In this document: positions 8,131 through 18,671 of the stretch, one piece after another
Layout of the letters: the number at the start of each line of letters is the position of its first letter
Position numbering within the stretch: the stretch's first letter is position 1
Assembly (NCBI GenBank): GCA_003427395.1
Contig: BFEA01000163.1
Location: 135,111-156,326, forward strand
Direction: 5' to 3'
DNA from: Chara braunii
Lineage: Eukaryota; Streptophyta; Charophyceae; Charales; Characeae
Length of the DNA stretch: 21,216 bases
Notes under the pieces: model-generated
What the model was told of the DNA's origin: nothing
Seen by the model: only the letters and a program-made list of their open reading frames with translations
Databases searched by the model: none
Made by a program: the position numbers and the translations under genes

Positions 8131-8420
8131 GCACGTTGAGTGTGACTGCACCGGAATCCGAGTGTGACTGCACCGAGTGCAGGATGAGGCTGCGTTGGGA
8201 GCTGAATGTGGCAGCCTTGGGTTTTTGTATATGATAGCACGGAGTGTTAAGCATATCAACACTGGATTTTGAATATGGCAGTTCTGGGTGTTGAGTGTGT
8301 CATCACTGGATTTTGATTATAGCAAAATCGAGTGCTGAGTGTGTCAACACTGGATTTCAAATTTAGTAGAACCGAGCGTGGAGTGCGTCAATACTGGATT
8401 TGGAATGAGGCTGCATTGGG
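8131..8420. repeat. Minisatellite with a 44-bp period
   Basis: The block ACTGGATTT recurs at 8261, 8305, 8348 and 8393, each preceded by a GAGTGTGTCAAC-like segment, giving a period of 43-45 bp. Upstream (8131-8240) related blocks GAGTGTGACTGCACCG and GATGAGGCTGCGTTGGG occur, and the latter recurs at about 8404-8420. The array is thus a higher-order mix of at least two unit types. Confidence 0.7.
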
Positions 8421-8771
8421 TACCCTACCCCACTCGTGGCGACATTTCTGTGGAAGTCTCGTAAACACCTTTTTTTTTCTTTGTGATCCGGGATCGGGAT
8501 TAAGGCAGTGACCACACATATCCAATTCCTTTCATTTTCACTGCGCGACCAAACTAGATTTATTTGCAATGGGGAATGTGATAATCATTAGGCGAAAAAT
8601 GCGAAAGGGTACATTTGCAAATATCAGCCTCCTATATGCAGGAACAAGGTCGTGTCTCTGTTCACAATCCTGTATCTACACGAATCAGACAAATGTGCGA
8701 TTGATGGGTGAAAACGCCTTCACTGCGAACGGACGGAGGTCCGGATCCACGCCTGGACGCCGCAGCGAAGA
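8421..8771. other. Leader before the LINE, no gene seen
   Basis: The segment lies between the minisatellite and the first LINE reading frame. It may include the 5' untranslated region of the LINE, but I cannot see the true 5' end or a target duplication. Short overlapping frames here look like chance. Confidence 0.4.
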
Positions 8772-9230
8772 ATGGGGCCGGAGGAGAGGAGGTCACAATT
8801 AATGCAAGATTTCTTTTGGGTGGATTCGGTGGAATTCCGCCATATCCCGGTTGAAATCCAGGTCGCATTCGTATATGATTTCGGGTTGTTGTACAACATT
8901 GTCGTGTTCATCGACCCCCTCCCCTCCTTCGTGGCCAAGAGGGAAGATTACCTGATGTTGGCACTGGATTACCCTCAGGGCCAACCATTCTCCCCCAACG
9001 ACGTGATCCCGTACCAGGTAGGAGGAAAAGAATACATGATTCACACAACGCACAAACTGAGACCGTGGTTCCATAAGTGTAGGGCCTACAGTCACCTGTG
9101 TACGGAGTACATCTGCCCACTTCACCGGGTTCACCCGGGTTCACCCGCAAAAGAAGTCTCAGACAACAGGGAGACTGCTGAGAGACCCGGTCAAGGTGAC
9201 CCATTGGAGGACAGTGGATCCGGGTCATGA
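8772..9230 (+). pseudogene. LINE ORF1, N-terminal DUF4283-like part
   Basis: An ATG at 8772 opens a 152-residue frame. Residues 13-95 (from FFWVDSVEFRHIPVEIQVAF through DYPQGQPF) follow the pattern of the DUF4283-type ORF1 proteins of plant LINEs, ending in a strand with YMIHTTHKLRPWF. A CCHC-like knuckle follows (KCRAYSHLCTEY), but its first Cys is replaced by Phe and its last by Tyr, so zinc binding is unlikely. ORF1 proteins coat LINE RNA. The frame stops at 9228 and the ORF1-like sequence continues in another frame. Confidence 0.6.
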
Positions 9231-9258
9231 AGGATAGGTCTACATCGAGGGCCGGACG

Positions 9259-10589
9259 ATGGACGGCTACCCGACTGGGTGGAAATGGGAAAGTAATGGG
9301 GAGCCGGAATGGGCAACGCGGCCCCCGAACACACGTACCCCCCCCGCTCCGATGGAGGAGAAGGTGCAGCAGACACTGGCAACCCCCCCGCAAGACAACC
9401 AGGAAAACTCAGGCTGGAAGATAGTGGGTAAGAAGGGAGGAAAAGGAGGGAAAGAGGTTTGGGTTCAGAAACAGCAGGCGTTGCCCGACCAGAGGCAAAA
9501 GGTAAATGAGAGATGTTGCGCCACCCCAGGCCCTGTGGCAAAGCAATATATTCACAAAGAGGGAGAGGCAGAAGTGGGGTCAGGGGGCATCAAGGACCTT
9601 CTCGGAGGCAATCCATCGGAACAAAAAGAATAGTTGGAAGAAGGAATGAGCACACAAGGGGACAACTGGGACCACTAGAGGAGGAAGCATATAGCTCCCC
9701 TGCACGATTGGGACAAATGGAAGTAGAAGGGCAGCGTGAGAAACAAATCGAGGACAGGGGAATGGAGGTGGAGCGGTTAGGGGGGGGAGAAGTTGGAACG
9801 CTTCAGGGAGACAGCAGAAATTGACCCCTTCCAGGTGACTTTCGATTCAGAGCCAATGCCAGTCAACGCCAGCAGGGCACCGGAGGGGCTGGTCCCGGAG
9901 TGCGTTCCGAGGGACGAAGAGGAGGGGGCGCCACCACAACACCTGCCCATGGAACAAAAACTTGTGGCCATCGCTGATTGGTTGATGGGGAACTTGAAAG
10001 AAAAATGCGGCCCCCTCACGAACGACATTTGGGACAGGACCTACCTGGAACTGTTCCCTATGCTTGATATGAGCACCTCGCTCAAGAACGTGCTGGAAAA
10101 CGGGCTGCAATCAGGGGTGAAGTGGTCGGAAGCTTGGCACCGATTGACCACAACGGTGTTTGCACGATTCCAACCACCACATGCAACGACAGTAAAGGAG
10201 ACAGAGCAGGACACGACAGAGAATGAGTGGAACAACCCCCCAGCCCTGCACCGTTCATCTTTGACACTGGACCCAGACCCCCCAGACCAGGAGGAGAATG
10301 CCCGCTGGATTTCATACGAAAGAGAAAGCTAAGGCACTTGATGGAGATGGGTTGTGACTCTGGTCCCCTGTCACAAGCAGCTACTCTGCTCATCCCAGTC
10401 CGGAAGAGAAAGGAGAAATGGGAGGTAGGACTGTCCCCGGTGGAGGATGGCAGACAGGGGGGCGTCACGTTGCAAGGCTGGTCCTCGTTCTGGGCGGCCC
10501 CAAAAAACAGTCAAATCGAGGCAGCGACCGAAATTCTGCAGGTGCAGCTGGAAACTCACATCGCAGAAAACATGCCGCCGGGGGCGTAG
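9259..10589 (+). pseudogene. LINE ORF1, downstream low-complexity part in broken frames
   Basis: Three partial frames (9259-9633, 9793-10332 and 10227-10589) carry Pro-, Gln-, Lys- and Glu-rich sequence with no folded domain I recognise. A GWKIVGKKGGKGGK block near 9411 resembles the basic segment that often follows the zinc knuckle in plant LINE ORF1 proteins. The segment 9940-10190 (EQKLVAIADWLMGNLKEK onwards) looks helical. Frame changes between the pieces suggest indels. Assignment rests mainly on position between the DUF4283-like part and the endonuclease. Confidence 0.45.
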
Positions 10590-10979
10590 GCTATAGCCTC
10601 GATTGCGACCGGACCCAATAAGATAGCACAAAGGGATACGAATATCAGGTTTGACCCAACCAAGGAGGCTGGCCTGAAATGGTTCACTCATGCCCAATTA
10701 TTAAACCTGCAGATACTAAGAGTAGGCCACAGTGCTACCTGGACCGAACAAGACGTTCAGAAGTGCTTGTGTGCACTTTTCAGGCTGGACCGGCAGACAG
10801 CAGACTGGGAATGGGACCAGTTGCCATGGTCCCGTCTGCAAGTCAAAAGAATCCACATGGAGATGAAGAAATGCATAACAGGGATAATATGAATAATCCA
10901 AGCAAGATTGACCTGGTCAGAGCAGTATATGGACACGATCGCATTTGGAATCAATGCAGGAGAGATGCAAACCTAGACA

Positions 10980-11789
10980 TGCAGACTCTGAACGTGAATG
11001 ACCTGGCCTCATGCAAATTTGAGAAACAAGACACAATCTGGGATTTAATGAGAGGGGTAGGAGGCAGGAACTGGCCGGATATAGTGTGCATCCAGGAAAC
11101 ACACCTGATGGACACCCCGGAGCATAACCGCACTCACAGAATGGTCTGGCCATACAAAGCCTTCAGAGCCTACGCCCCGAGACCGGGTAGCGCGGGGGTG
11201 GCTATTTGGATCCCCCAGAATCATGGGCGGACCCAGTATACCGGGTAGCCGATCAGGAGGGAGGACAATGGGTGTCTATCCTCGTAACTTTGGAACTTGA
11301 AATCCTATGCATAGTATGCGTCTACTCACCAAATATAGCGACTGAGAGGACTTTTTTGAGAATCTGAAGACGCAAATCAAGGAAGGAGTGTCGGTCATCA
11401 TAGCTGGGGACTGCAATGCAGCCCCGGACCAGTGGCTGGACAGATGGTGGACGCCCTCTCCCACCCCGGCGTACGTAGAAGAGGATGAGCGGATAATTAA
11501 TGAATTGTGTCTTTCACTAAAAGTATTCGATTCCTTCCAGAAGTTAAGCCCAGATACTAGGTTTTATACATGTATGCGAAAGACCAAAACTGAGGGTCAG
11601 TCAAGATCCAGGATCGACTTAATCCTAATCTCGGAAGACATGGAAGGCGCGCTACTCTTGGCAGCGATCCTACCCGCGAGCGCGTATCCGGGCATTGACC
11701 AGAAAATGTGCACAGTCATTCTATCTTTCCGCAAAAAAAACGACCGTGGTTCTGGTTTCTACAAACTTAATGCAACCATCCTACAATAG
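10980..11789 (+). pseudogene. LINE ORF2, apurinic-like endonuclease domain
   Basis: The domain is spread over three frames. The first (to 11248) has LNVNDLAS, then DIVCIQETHL with the metal-binding Glu (codon 11095) and SAGVAIWIP. The second (about 11245-11345) has WVSILV and CVYSPN. The third (about 11358-11789) has VIIAGDCNA (Asp codon 11409), a long insert, SRIDLILISE (Asp codon 11616) and finally GIDQKM where the family has SDH: the catalytic His is Gln (CAG at 11700). The nuclease would nick target DNA to start reverse transcription. Two frameshifts and the His-to-Gln change disable it. Confidence 0.8.
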
Positions 11790-12375
11790 AAAACTTTTCA
11801 AAGTTATTTAAAGGACTGCTGGACATCTTGGCACGCACAAAAACATAACATTCCGCAGAAAATTGATTGGTTCAACAATGGTCTGAAAAAATGCCAAGAA
11901 TGTTCTAAAATATTAGCAACTAAAAAAACACCAATAGGAGATGGAAATTCATCAGAAACTGCAACAACTTTAGCATCAAGGCCTATCAAACAGTTCACAA
12001 AACGACCATGATACGCAGCTAGGAGAGGGTTCTGAGGTACAGAGACTGCAACAACAACTCCAGTCCTTTGTCACACAAAGATGGGAGGGCGCACGCATAA
12101 GAGGAAGACTCGGGAAATTCCAAACAGAAGGCACAATGGATAAAAAATTATTTAGTACAGCCCGAGCCCGTTCACATAGAACAACCATAGAGGCACTATA
12201 TGACCCACAGACTGGGCACCGGGACATTGTTACCTCCACCCCCCATTGCACGCACATAGCGAGGACCTTTTTTAAAGACCTGTTCACCTCAAGGTGCACC
12301 AGGTGAGAGAAAAACGTAAGGGAGAAGAAAATAGAGGACTTCCTGAAACCACTAGAGAAGACCCTGACGAGCTAG
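11790..12375 (+). pseudogene. LINE ORF2, linker between endonuclease and RT
   Basis: No long frame survives, but short stretches continue the LINE pattern, for example the Trp-rich, Lys-rich segment at about 11795-11960. The region contains many stops in all three frames and is the most damaged part of ORF2. Confidence 0.5.
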
Positions 12376-13440
12376 CAGAGCACACAGCTAGATCTCCCCC
12401 TGTCTAAGGAGGAGATCTGGACGGCGCTGATGCAAATGGACGAAGAGAAGACGCCGAGCATGGATGGGCTTCCTAAGAAATTCTGGGAATCCTTCTGGAC
12501 TTTGATGGCCCCCGACCTTATGAGTTTCTACCGGCACGTGTGGGAAATAGGTCGGATGGGGGGGTTGGTAGGACAAGGCGTTATTACCTTGTTACACAAA
12601 AAAGGGGATAAGATGAACGTCATAAACTACCGCCCGATAACCTTGCTTACAGTCGTCTATAAAATACTCGTGAAAGCCCTGGCTAACCGTTTAATCCCAG
12701 TCTTGCACGACATCATCCACCCAACACAGACTGGGTTCGTCAAAGGACACAGAATCTAGGATAATATCCTGCTAGTTAATGAACTTCTTAAACTAACCAG
12801 ACAAAATAAGCGAAACGCAGCCATAGTTTTCATTGACTTCGAGAAAGCGTACGACCATGTGGACTGGCTGTTTTTGGACAAATGTATGGAGAGAATGAAC
12901 ATCGGTCTGGCCTTCCGGTGCTGGACCGAAATACTCCATCACAACGCCACCACGTTCGTCCAAATTAATGGTAGGATTGCGCCAGCCTTCTCGCTGCAAC
13001 GATCAGTGTGTCAAGGAGACCCGTTGGCACCGTTCCTCTTTATAATAGTAATGGAGGCGCTGGCAGCAAACCTCCGTGCGAACAAAGACCTGAAGAGATT
13101 GCAGATTTTGGTCATCCCGGAAGACACGATTCTCGTCTGCTCATTGTTTGCGGACGACCAGACCCTTATGATGGAGGCTACTGCAGCGAACAGGGAAGAA
13201 ATCGGGGTACTCTTCGATCGATTTACAACGGTATCGCACATGACTGTCAACTGGGGAAGCAAAACCTTGGGATGATGGATCCACCATCAAGGGGTGCGCC
13301 CCCCGGAGTCGTTGCAGGTCAAATGGCTTCCGGAAACCGACCCGGTTAGAGTACTTGGGATTATGCTAACAGCACTAGGAAAGCCTGCATCAAATAACGA
13401 GTGGATCCTTAAGCCCGCCCTAGAGAAACCGGCCCACTGG
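12376..13440 (+). pseudogene. LINE ORF2, reverse transcriptase domain
   Basis: A single frame covers the RT with in-frame stops at 12757 (TAG) and 13273 (TGA). Visible blocks are SMDGLPKKFW near 12460, VINYRPITLLTVVYKILVKA near 12620, TQTGFVKGHRI near 12727, FIDFEKAYDHVDW near 12830 (motif A Asp kept), CQGDPLAPFLF near 13012 (motif B), FADDQTLM at 13147 (motif C, both Asp kept) and VNWGSKT near 13245. These are the standard blocks of L1-type LINE RTs. The catalytic Asp residues survive, so the nonsense codons rather than active-site change are the visible defects in this domain. Confidence 0.85.
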
Positions 13441-14720
13441 AGAGACCGACATACCTCTCTTTGGTAGGGCACTTTCGATCAACAGTGTAGTGTTGGCGGC
13501 CCTTTGGTACAGATCTGCAATCTGGGCCCTCAGTAAGGAGGCCGTCAGATCTTTGAAGAGGCAACTAACGGCCCTGCTGTGGAGAGGCAACGGCGAGCTT
13601 CCGAATGTGATCAGCAGGGTAGCCTGGGCATCGGTAATCCAACCTAAAGACAGAGGGGGCCTGGGGGTTCTGGACCCGGAGACCCAGATCGCAGCATTAG
13701 CCGTCCAATGGGTGAGGAGACTGCTCTTCACCTAGCACCTTCCATGGCAGGCCTTGGCGTTGGAACATATTGCGCATCTCGCCCCACAAGCACCGCAGGG
13801 GGTTAACCCACTCACCTGGTTGGAGGACCGATTCTGGACGGTGCCAAGGTGTCCTCTAATGGGCCACCGGACGGACCAAGCTCCGTCCCGAGATGTGGCC
13901 CGCTCGGATTTGATCAGGGACGACTTCTGGGTGCGAGTCTTAAAGGCTTGGCGTCGACTCCCACTACCAAACAGATCTCTGCCGACAAGGTAGGAGGAGG
14001 TGATGCGCCAGCCTCTTTTCGGGAACAGGTGGATGACCGACAGACACAGTAGGGTGACCGTAGCTCACACACTTCGTGGAATAGCTAGGTTAAAAGAGGC
14101 ATAATTAGAATAAAGGATATATGGGACATAGAAAAGGGGAACAGAAAAACGACACCGCAGCTAAAGACCATATTAAAACACTGTCATAAGGTTGAGGAAA
14201 ATTAAGACCTGTTGATTTTCCCAGTTCCCTTGGACTGGGTACGCATCCTGCGCAGAGAGCCGCAGCTAATGGAAGGGGATTGGGTGGTGGTCCCAGGGGA
14301 TCCAAAAAGTGTGGGCAGTGTGGTTGAGGTGCGATCTGATGAAGCATTGATCCACCTCTTCCACATAGACAGGGACAATATTCTCGTTCGATATAGCCTA
14401 GAAGCAACGAGATGGCGACGAAACGTGGAACTGCCCAGAATTCGGGTGCTCCCGGAAAAAGACAATTGGATAGCGTACCAGCCAAAGACCCCCGTGACAG
14501 AACTCCCTTTTGACCCCGAGGAATGGCAGTGAACCCCTCCGCGAAAATCCAGAACCGGGGAAAATCGGAGACTGTCCACCTTAACGGTGAAGGCCACATA
14601 CCGCTCGTTGAGACCGACGATGAACATAAAAGAAACCGTGAAAGCTCAGTGGAGGTCTCACCTGAATGTAGGAACGGATGCAATCCGCCCCATCCGATGG
14701 TTCACCGCCACGAGATCTAG
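13441..14720 (+). pseudogene. LINE ORF2, C-terminal region
   Basis: After a frameshift near 13440 the sequence continues with ALSINSVVLAALWYRSAIWAL and WRGNG, then a W-x-S-V-I block and GGLGVLDP (about 13656), the usual order after a LINE RT. A stop at 13733 is followed by LTWLEDRFW (to 13993). From about 14200 to 14532 a 106-residue frame has a compact GDWVVVPGDPKSVGSVVEV segment, and ends in FDPEEWQ. The function of this tail in plant LINEs is not clear. Several stops and shifts separate the pieces. Confidence 0.65.
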
Positions 14721-14751
14721 GCCAGCAAAGAAGGCCTCGCTGTCGGTGCGA

Positions 14752-14769
14752 ATACCCTTACAAGGGTAT
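14752..14769. repeat. Perfect 8-bp palindrome near the LINE 3' end
   Basis: ATACCCTT at 14752-14759 and AAGGGTAT at 14762-14769 are exact reverse complements separated by two bases. It lies just after the last LINE coding remnant and might belong to its 3' untranslated region. Confidence 0.6.
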
Positions 14770-14810
14770 CCACCCTGGTTTTCGCAAGTGACAGAAATAA
14801 GTTTGGTTTA

Positions 14811-16200
14811 AAGTTTAAGCATACCTCACGAGACGCGGCTGTGCCTGTGGTTTACGTTGGCTGGACGATTGACTAGATTAGAGAGTGTGTGGGTGCGCAG
14901 GTTTGAGGCGCGCGTGATCTTTTTTGCTTTTGATGATTGTGGAAACCCACGTTGACCGTCGGGTAAAGCTTTGTTTCTGATTAAACTAGGATTAAAAAGA
15001 TTATATATCGTTCATTAACGTGCTTGTCTGTGACCCGGGCGTAAGTACGGAGGACGATATTGACAACGAGCAGGCTTTTAAGCGTCTTCGGTACGCCCGC
15101 GCATGGCGTGACACCCGTTTATTTAGGCGTTCGTCAAAGCTAGACCCAGACTTGGGCTTAGCATTATTGGTTATAGCATCGGACTTTCATCGGAGAGATT
15201 CGGGGATTGAGGTCAAGCGGCAACGACGCGAGGATATCGGAGTAGCACGGAAGGGCCGATGGGGATGAGAGTCCGACATGGGTTATCCCCCTTGGTTTTA
15301 CCGTCGGCGGTGTCGGAGAGGTATTAGCGGTTTCGTGCTCCCTTGACTCATCGTGAGTATTTTATTTTATCGAATTTTGTTATTTAGTTTTATGCCTTGA
15401 CCTTCTTTATTGAGTTAAGTATGATACTGGCCGCGGGTGGCCATCACAGCAATCGAGGACCTTGAAAGCACGCCTCATTTGATGGGTCCTCGTGTTCAGG
15501 ATGAAGACGAAAGTCCCCTATCACACCACTGCTGAGAACAGGGCGAGGTCAGGACTTGAGTTTGTAAATGCACTTTAGGATAAAGGACCGGCAATGCTGA
15601 ATGTATATGACCTACGTTTTCGGGCCGGTAAGGCTGCGTAGGGGTGTGTTATATTCGCGGGTTTACCCGAAGTGCGATTTTTATGACGGCGCCGAAGTAA
15701 CCCCGTAGCAGCCACATCCGTGCTTAAACCGCCAACGAGGGGACATGCGGGAGCTGCACCCACCAGCAGGGGCGATATCTGCTGTAGTGGGTGGGTGATA
15801 CTGGTCAGGGGTTAGCCGGTAGCATGAGGACCAGGCTTCTTCGATGGGCCAGTCACCGTGCTTTCCCTCCGGTCCCCTCCCCCTATGAGCATTTGTAGTC
15901 TTTGCTCAGAGCCGATCGAAAGGGGGGGCCATCGACATATCTCTCGGCAGTGGGCAGAGCAAATGGCGAGCGCTGAACTAGAGCAGCAAGGCAGCGAGTA
16001 ACAGGGGCTGAGGTAGCAGCGGTGGGCATGGCGGATTGCGCTGAGCGCTGTGGGACTGCCGCGGTCGGATGTCACGACAGGTAGCCGAGGGAGGCGACGA
16101 ACGCCAAGGAAGTGAAGGAAAAGAAAGCGAAAGCGAATGTGACCCAGAAACAGTACTAGATACAGTCGAAGAGGAAAGTGGAGGGAGCGAGAAGAAGAAA
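14811..16200. other. No recognisable gene
   Basis: The stretch is moderately GC-rich. Its longest + frame (15020-15268, 82 residues, GTG start) has no motif I know and no ATG, so I do not call it a gene. A TGTAGTGGGTGGGTGA segment and G-runs occur at about 15780-15930. No terminal repeats or retroelement blocks were seen. Confidence 0.5.
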
Positions 16201-16221
16201 GAAGCAGCGCGTGTGTAGGAT

Positions 16222-17010
16222 TGAAAAGCGATTATCTCACTTGGATCCTAACAGATTCGAGTGAGAGAAGATGCCATTTCAGCATTTTGAGGCCGGGCGA
16301 ACTCGATGATGGGGTTAGATTTAGCGCTAGGTTAGTAGGATTAGAGCTAGATGAGAAGAAAGTTGCGCGAAGATGGTGATGAAGAGAGAGGAGTAAGGGT
16401 GAAGAGTGTTAATCTTGCCCGTTTCTTAACAAAAACGGGCAGAAGGAGACTCAAATCCGGGGTTTTCAGGACGGGCGACCCGGATTCTGTAGTCAGATTT
16501 GAAGGACATGAAGTAGAAAAGAAGTTGATTGGAAAAGGACGTGCGTGAGCTATAGCGGATGGGAGCACGAGGGAGGAGGGGAAGATGGGTTTTTGCTCGT
16601 CTCCTAGCAGAACCTTATGGGTTGAGGTTTGAAACAGGGGTGTTAGGGAGAGGCGACTTCGTTAGTGCTGATTAGTCGCGCTCTTACACTAGTAAGATAC
16701 GAGTTAGTAAGGATTAGTGCTGCGCCGGGTGTCGAACAATGGAAAAGCAAAAGTCTCGCTCGATTCTTGACGGAATCAAGCGAGAGAAGATTCATTTCGG
16801 AGGTCTTGATACAGGGCGGGTTGATTCGTGATGTTAGACTAGCAGTTAGAGTGTTAGATTCGGCGCAAGATATTAGAGGTGCTGCGCGAGAGTGTCGGGA
16901 GGAGAGGCGGTAGGATAAGATGGGAGATGAATGGTTCGGCTGATCCTTGATGAGATCGATCAACAGATGATGCGGGACGGGGGCCTTGAGGCAAGGCGAG
17001 GGTGATGGTA
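16222..17010. repeat. Degenerate tandem array, about 170 bp per unit, with hairpins
   Basis: Five related units begin near 16222, 16395, 16581, 16739 and 16925 (spacing 158-186 bp). Shared parts are a purine-rich lead-in with TGCGCGAG-like sequence, a stem-loop with a CTTAACA-like loop, and a downstream block ending in GGCGA. The hairpin is strong in unit 1 (16235-16247 with 16254-16266, 13 bp with two G-T pairs), unit 2 (TGCCCGTTT 16416-16424 with AAACGGGCA 16433-16441) and unit 4 (16754-16766 with 16773-16785, one mismatch). It is lost in unit 3 and weak in unit 5. Units 2 and 4 also encode similar short peptides (LARFLT then RR), but no frame spans units. Confidence 0.6.
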
Positions 17011-18640
17011 AACTCAGACTATGATTTAGTGAATCGAGTTGGAGGCTGTGAGTTTGCAGGTCGCCCCTTGGGAAACTGACGATGTACCTAGCCGTATACT
17101 AGGAGGAGGTTCATTTTAGTTTTTTTTTACGTAGAGGGAGGCAACAGTCGGGAAGGGCATGGAGCTAGTTGCGAGGTCGAGAGACTTAACTGTGGGTCAG
17201 ATGCACCACCCATTCTGATATTTGGAGTGCGTAAGGCAGCCGGAAGCACAACAGTGGAGGGGCGGCCACCAGGTTGGAGATTTCCCTATTGGTCAGGGCG
17301 CTGCTTGCTCAGTTGCACGAAACAGTGAGTGAGAGTTGCGGGGTGCGTACTACTGAGTGTTTGTTGTTGCCAACTAGAGTGCGTTGGCTGGTTGTGTTTC
17401 GTGAGGCTAGCATTGTGCAAAAGAGGGCCGAGGACGAGACTTTGAAGTTGCAAGGGGGGGGGGCAGCTCGCTCTTCGACGAGCGGCTGCCAAGCTTACCC
17501 CGAGGAGATTAGGAGCGGGCTGCAGAATTGCTTGCTGACTGGTGGAGCCGCCCAACTGATACCTGTGAGAGTGAGGAGTGAAGCTGCAGGGTTAGCAACA
17601 TGCTTGATGGGCAGCACGATGTGCAGGCCACAGGGGTGTGGAAGGGTGAGACTAGTTGTAGAAGTTAACGACTTACCTGTTGGCTGACACGATACTCAAT
17701 CTGTGGACAAAGCTACAACAGGTCTGCAGTGAAAGCCGAACTTGATTGACCAGTGCACAGCTCGCTCCGCCGTGTGAAACAGTTGAAGGCGGGTTACGAG
17801 GCTGCAGGCTTGCTGGTTGGTTAGTGTGAAGCCCTGCGTATCAGTTGGCGCTGCCACTCGTGCTGGCTGCGCCAGTGGGTTGCAACCGCTATTAGTTGCT
17901 ACGCATTGTTGTGGGTAGTCTGGTAACCTTTACTCACTGCTACAGCCACTTGCGACTGCGCGATAATGTTGTACGAGTGATGTTCTGTTGAGATTCCGCA
18001 GAGCTACCCGTGATTTAGATTGTTGTGTAGCATCGACTGGTGTGAGGCAGGGTGGGAGTGGTCGGTGGCTTGAACAGGGCTTTGTACTACGACTTGGAGC
18101 TTTGTCAGGGTGCTGGTTGTCGGCAGTCTGATTCCACTGAACGAGGTTGCTGTGCGTTCTGGCCATCAATGCGGGGCCCTCAGGCGCATCAAAGAACCAA
18201 GACCCTCTCCCGCAAGTTTGAGTGCACCTCTTTGATCTAAGAGTCTCAACTTATCTCTTTCTGGCCTTCTCACTCTAAGTCTAGTCTATTAGTTCTGAGA
18301 GGAAGGTGGCAGGTGGTATCGCAAACCTAGGACCGCATCAAGACTCTGTGGGGAGTCCACCCACCGATTGCGGGAGCTCTGCCGGAACCTATGAGAGGTT
18401 TTGGAGGCAGGGAACTATCAGGCACATATTCCTTTGTCTGTATAACCCCACTATACCCACGTTTGACTATGTCCTTGTAGTTTGACTTACATATGCATAT
18501 GTGTCCCTACGACTTTGCTTTTTTCAGGACTTGATCGGATTGAATGGAAGGAATGCATGAGAGAGAAGTTTGAGTTTCATCTTTATTTTGACTGAAAGAA
18601 GACTAAGGGATGAAATGGGGGAAGGTGGGAGAAAGACAGA
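17011..18640. other. No recognisable gene
   Basis: The region holds several open frames of 60-137 residues (for example 17274-17687), none with a motif I recognise, an intact repeat or a clear start context. G-rich runs occur at about 17454-17463. A primer-binding-site-like TGGTATC at 18314 is listed separately. Confidence 0.5.
18314..18327 (+). other. Weak primer-binding-site-like sequence
   Basis: TGGTATCGCAAACC resembles the common plant initiator-tRNA primer site TGGTATCAGAGC in its first seven bases and is preceded by CA and two G, as after an LTR end. The rest of the match is poor and no LTR pair is visible, so this may be chance. Confidence 0.2.
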
Positions 18641-18671
18641 CTGCATGCGTTTGACCGGTTCAATCAAAGAC

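Larger units (their letters stand above)
8772..14810 (+). mobile_element. LINE (L1-like non-LTR retrotransposon), dead copy
   Basis: A near full-length two-ORF element on the + strand: an ORF1 with a DUF4283-like segment and damaged zinc knuckle (8772 onwards), then an ORF2 with apurinic-type endonuclease (about 10980-11790), reverse transcriptase (about 12376-13440) and a C-terminal region up to about 14720. The arrangement EN before RT is that of plant L1-type LINEs. The frame changes many times and contains numerous stops, so the copy cannot encode working proteins. No poly(A) tail or flanking duplication is evident; the ends given are approximate. Confidence 0.85.

Noticed and set aside
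9191-9541. Long frames on the - strand across the LINE (for example 8908-9393 and 14105-14683)
   Set aside because: They are shadows of the GC-rich + strand LINE ORFs and show no protein family pattern.
15020-15268. 82-residue frame
   Set aside because: GTG start, no motif and no neighbour that supports a gene.
17274-17687. 137-residue frame
   Set aside because: No motif, contains a G9 run translated as Gly/Ala-like sequence, and no supporting context.
17510-17810. Possible repeat of GCTGCAG blocks
   Set aside because: Spacing is irregular and the flanks do not align.
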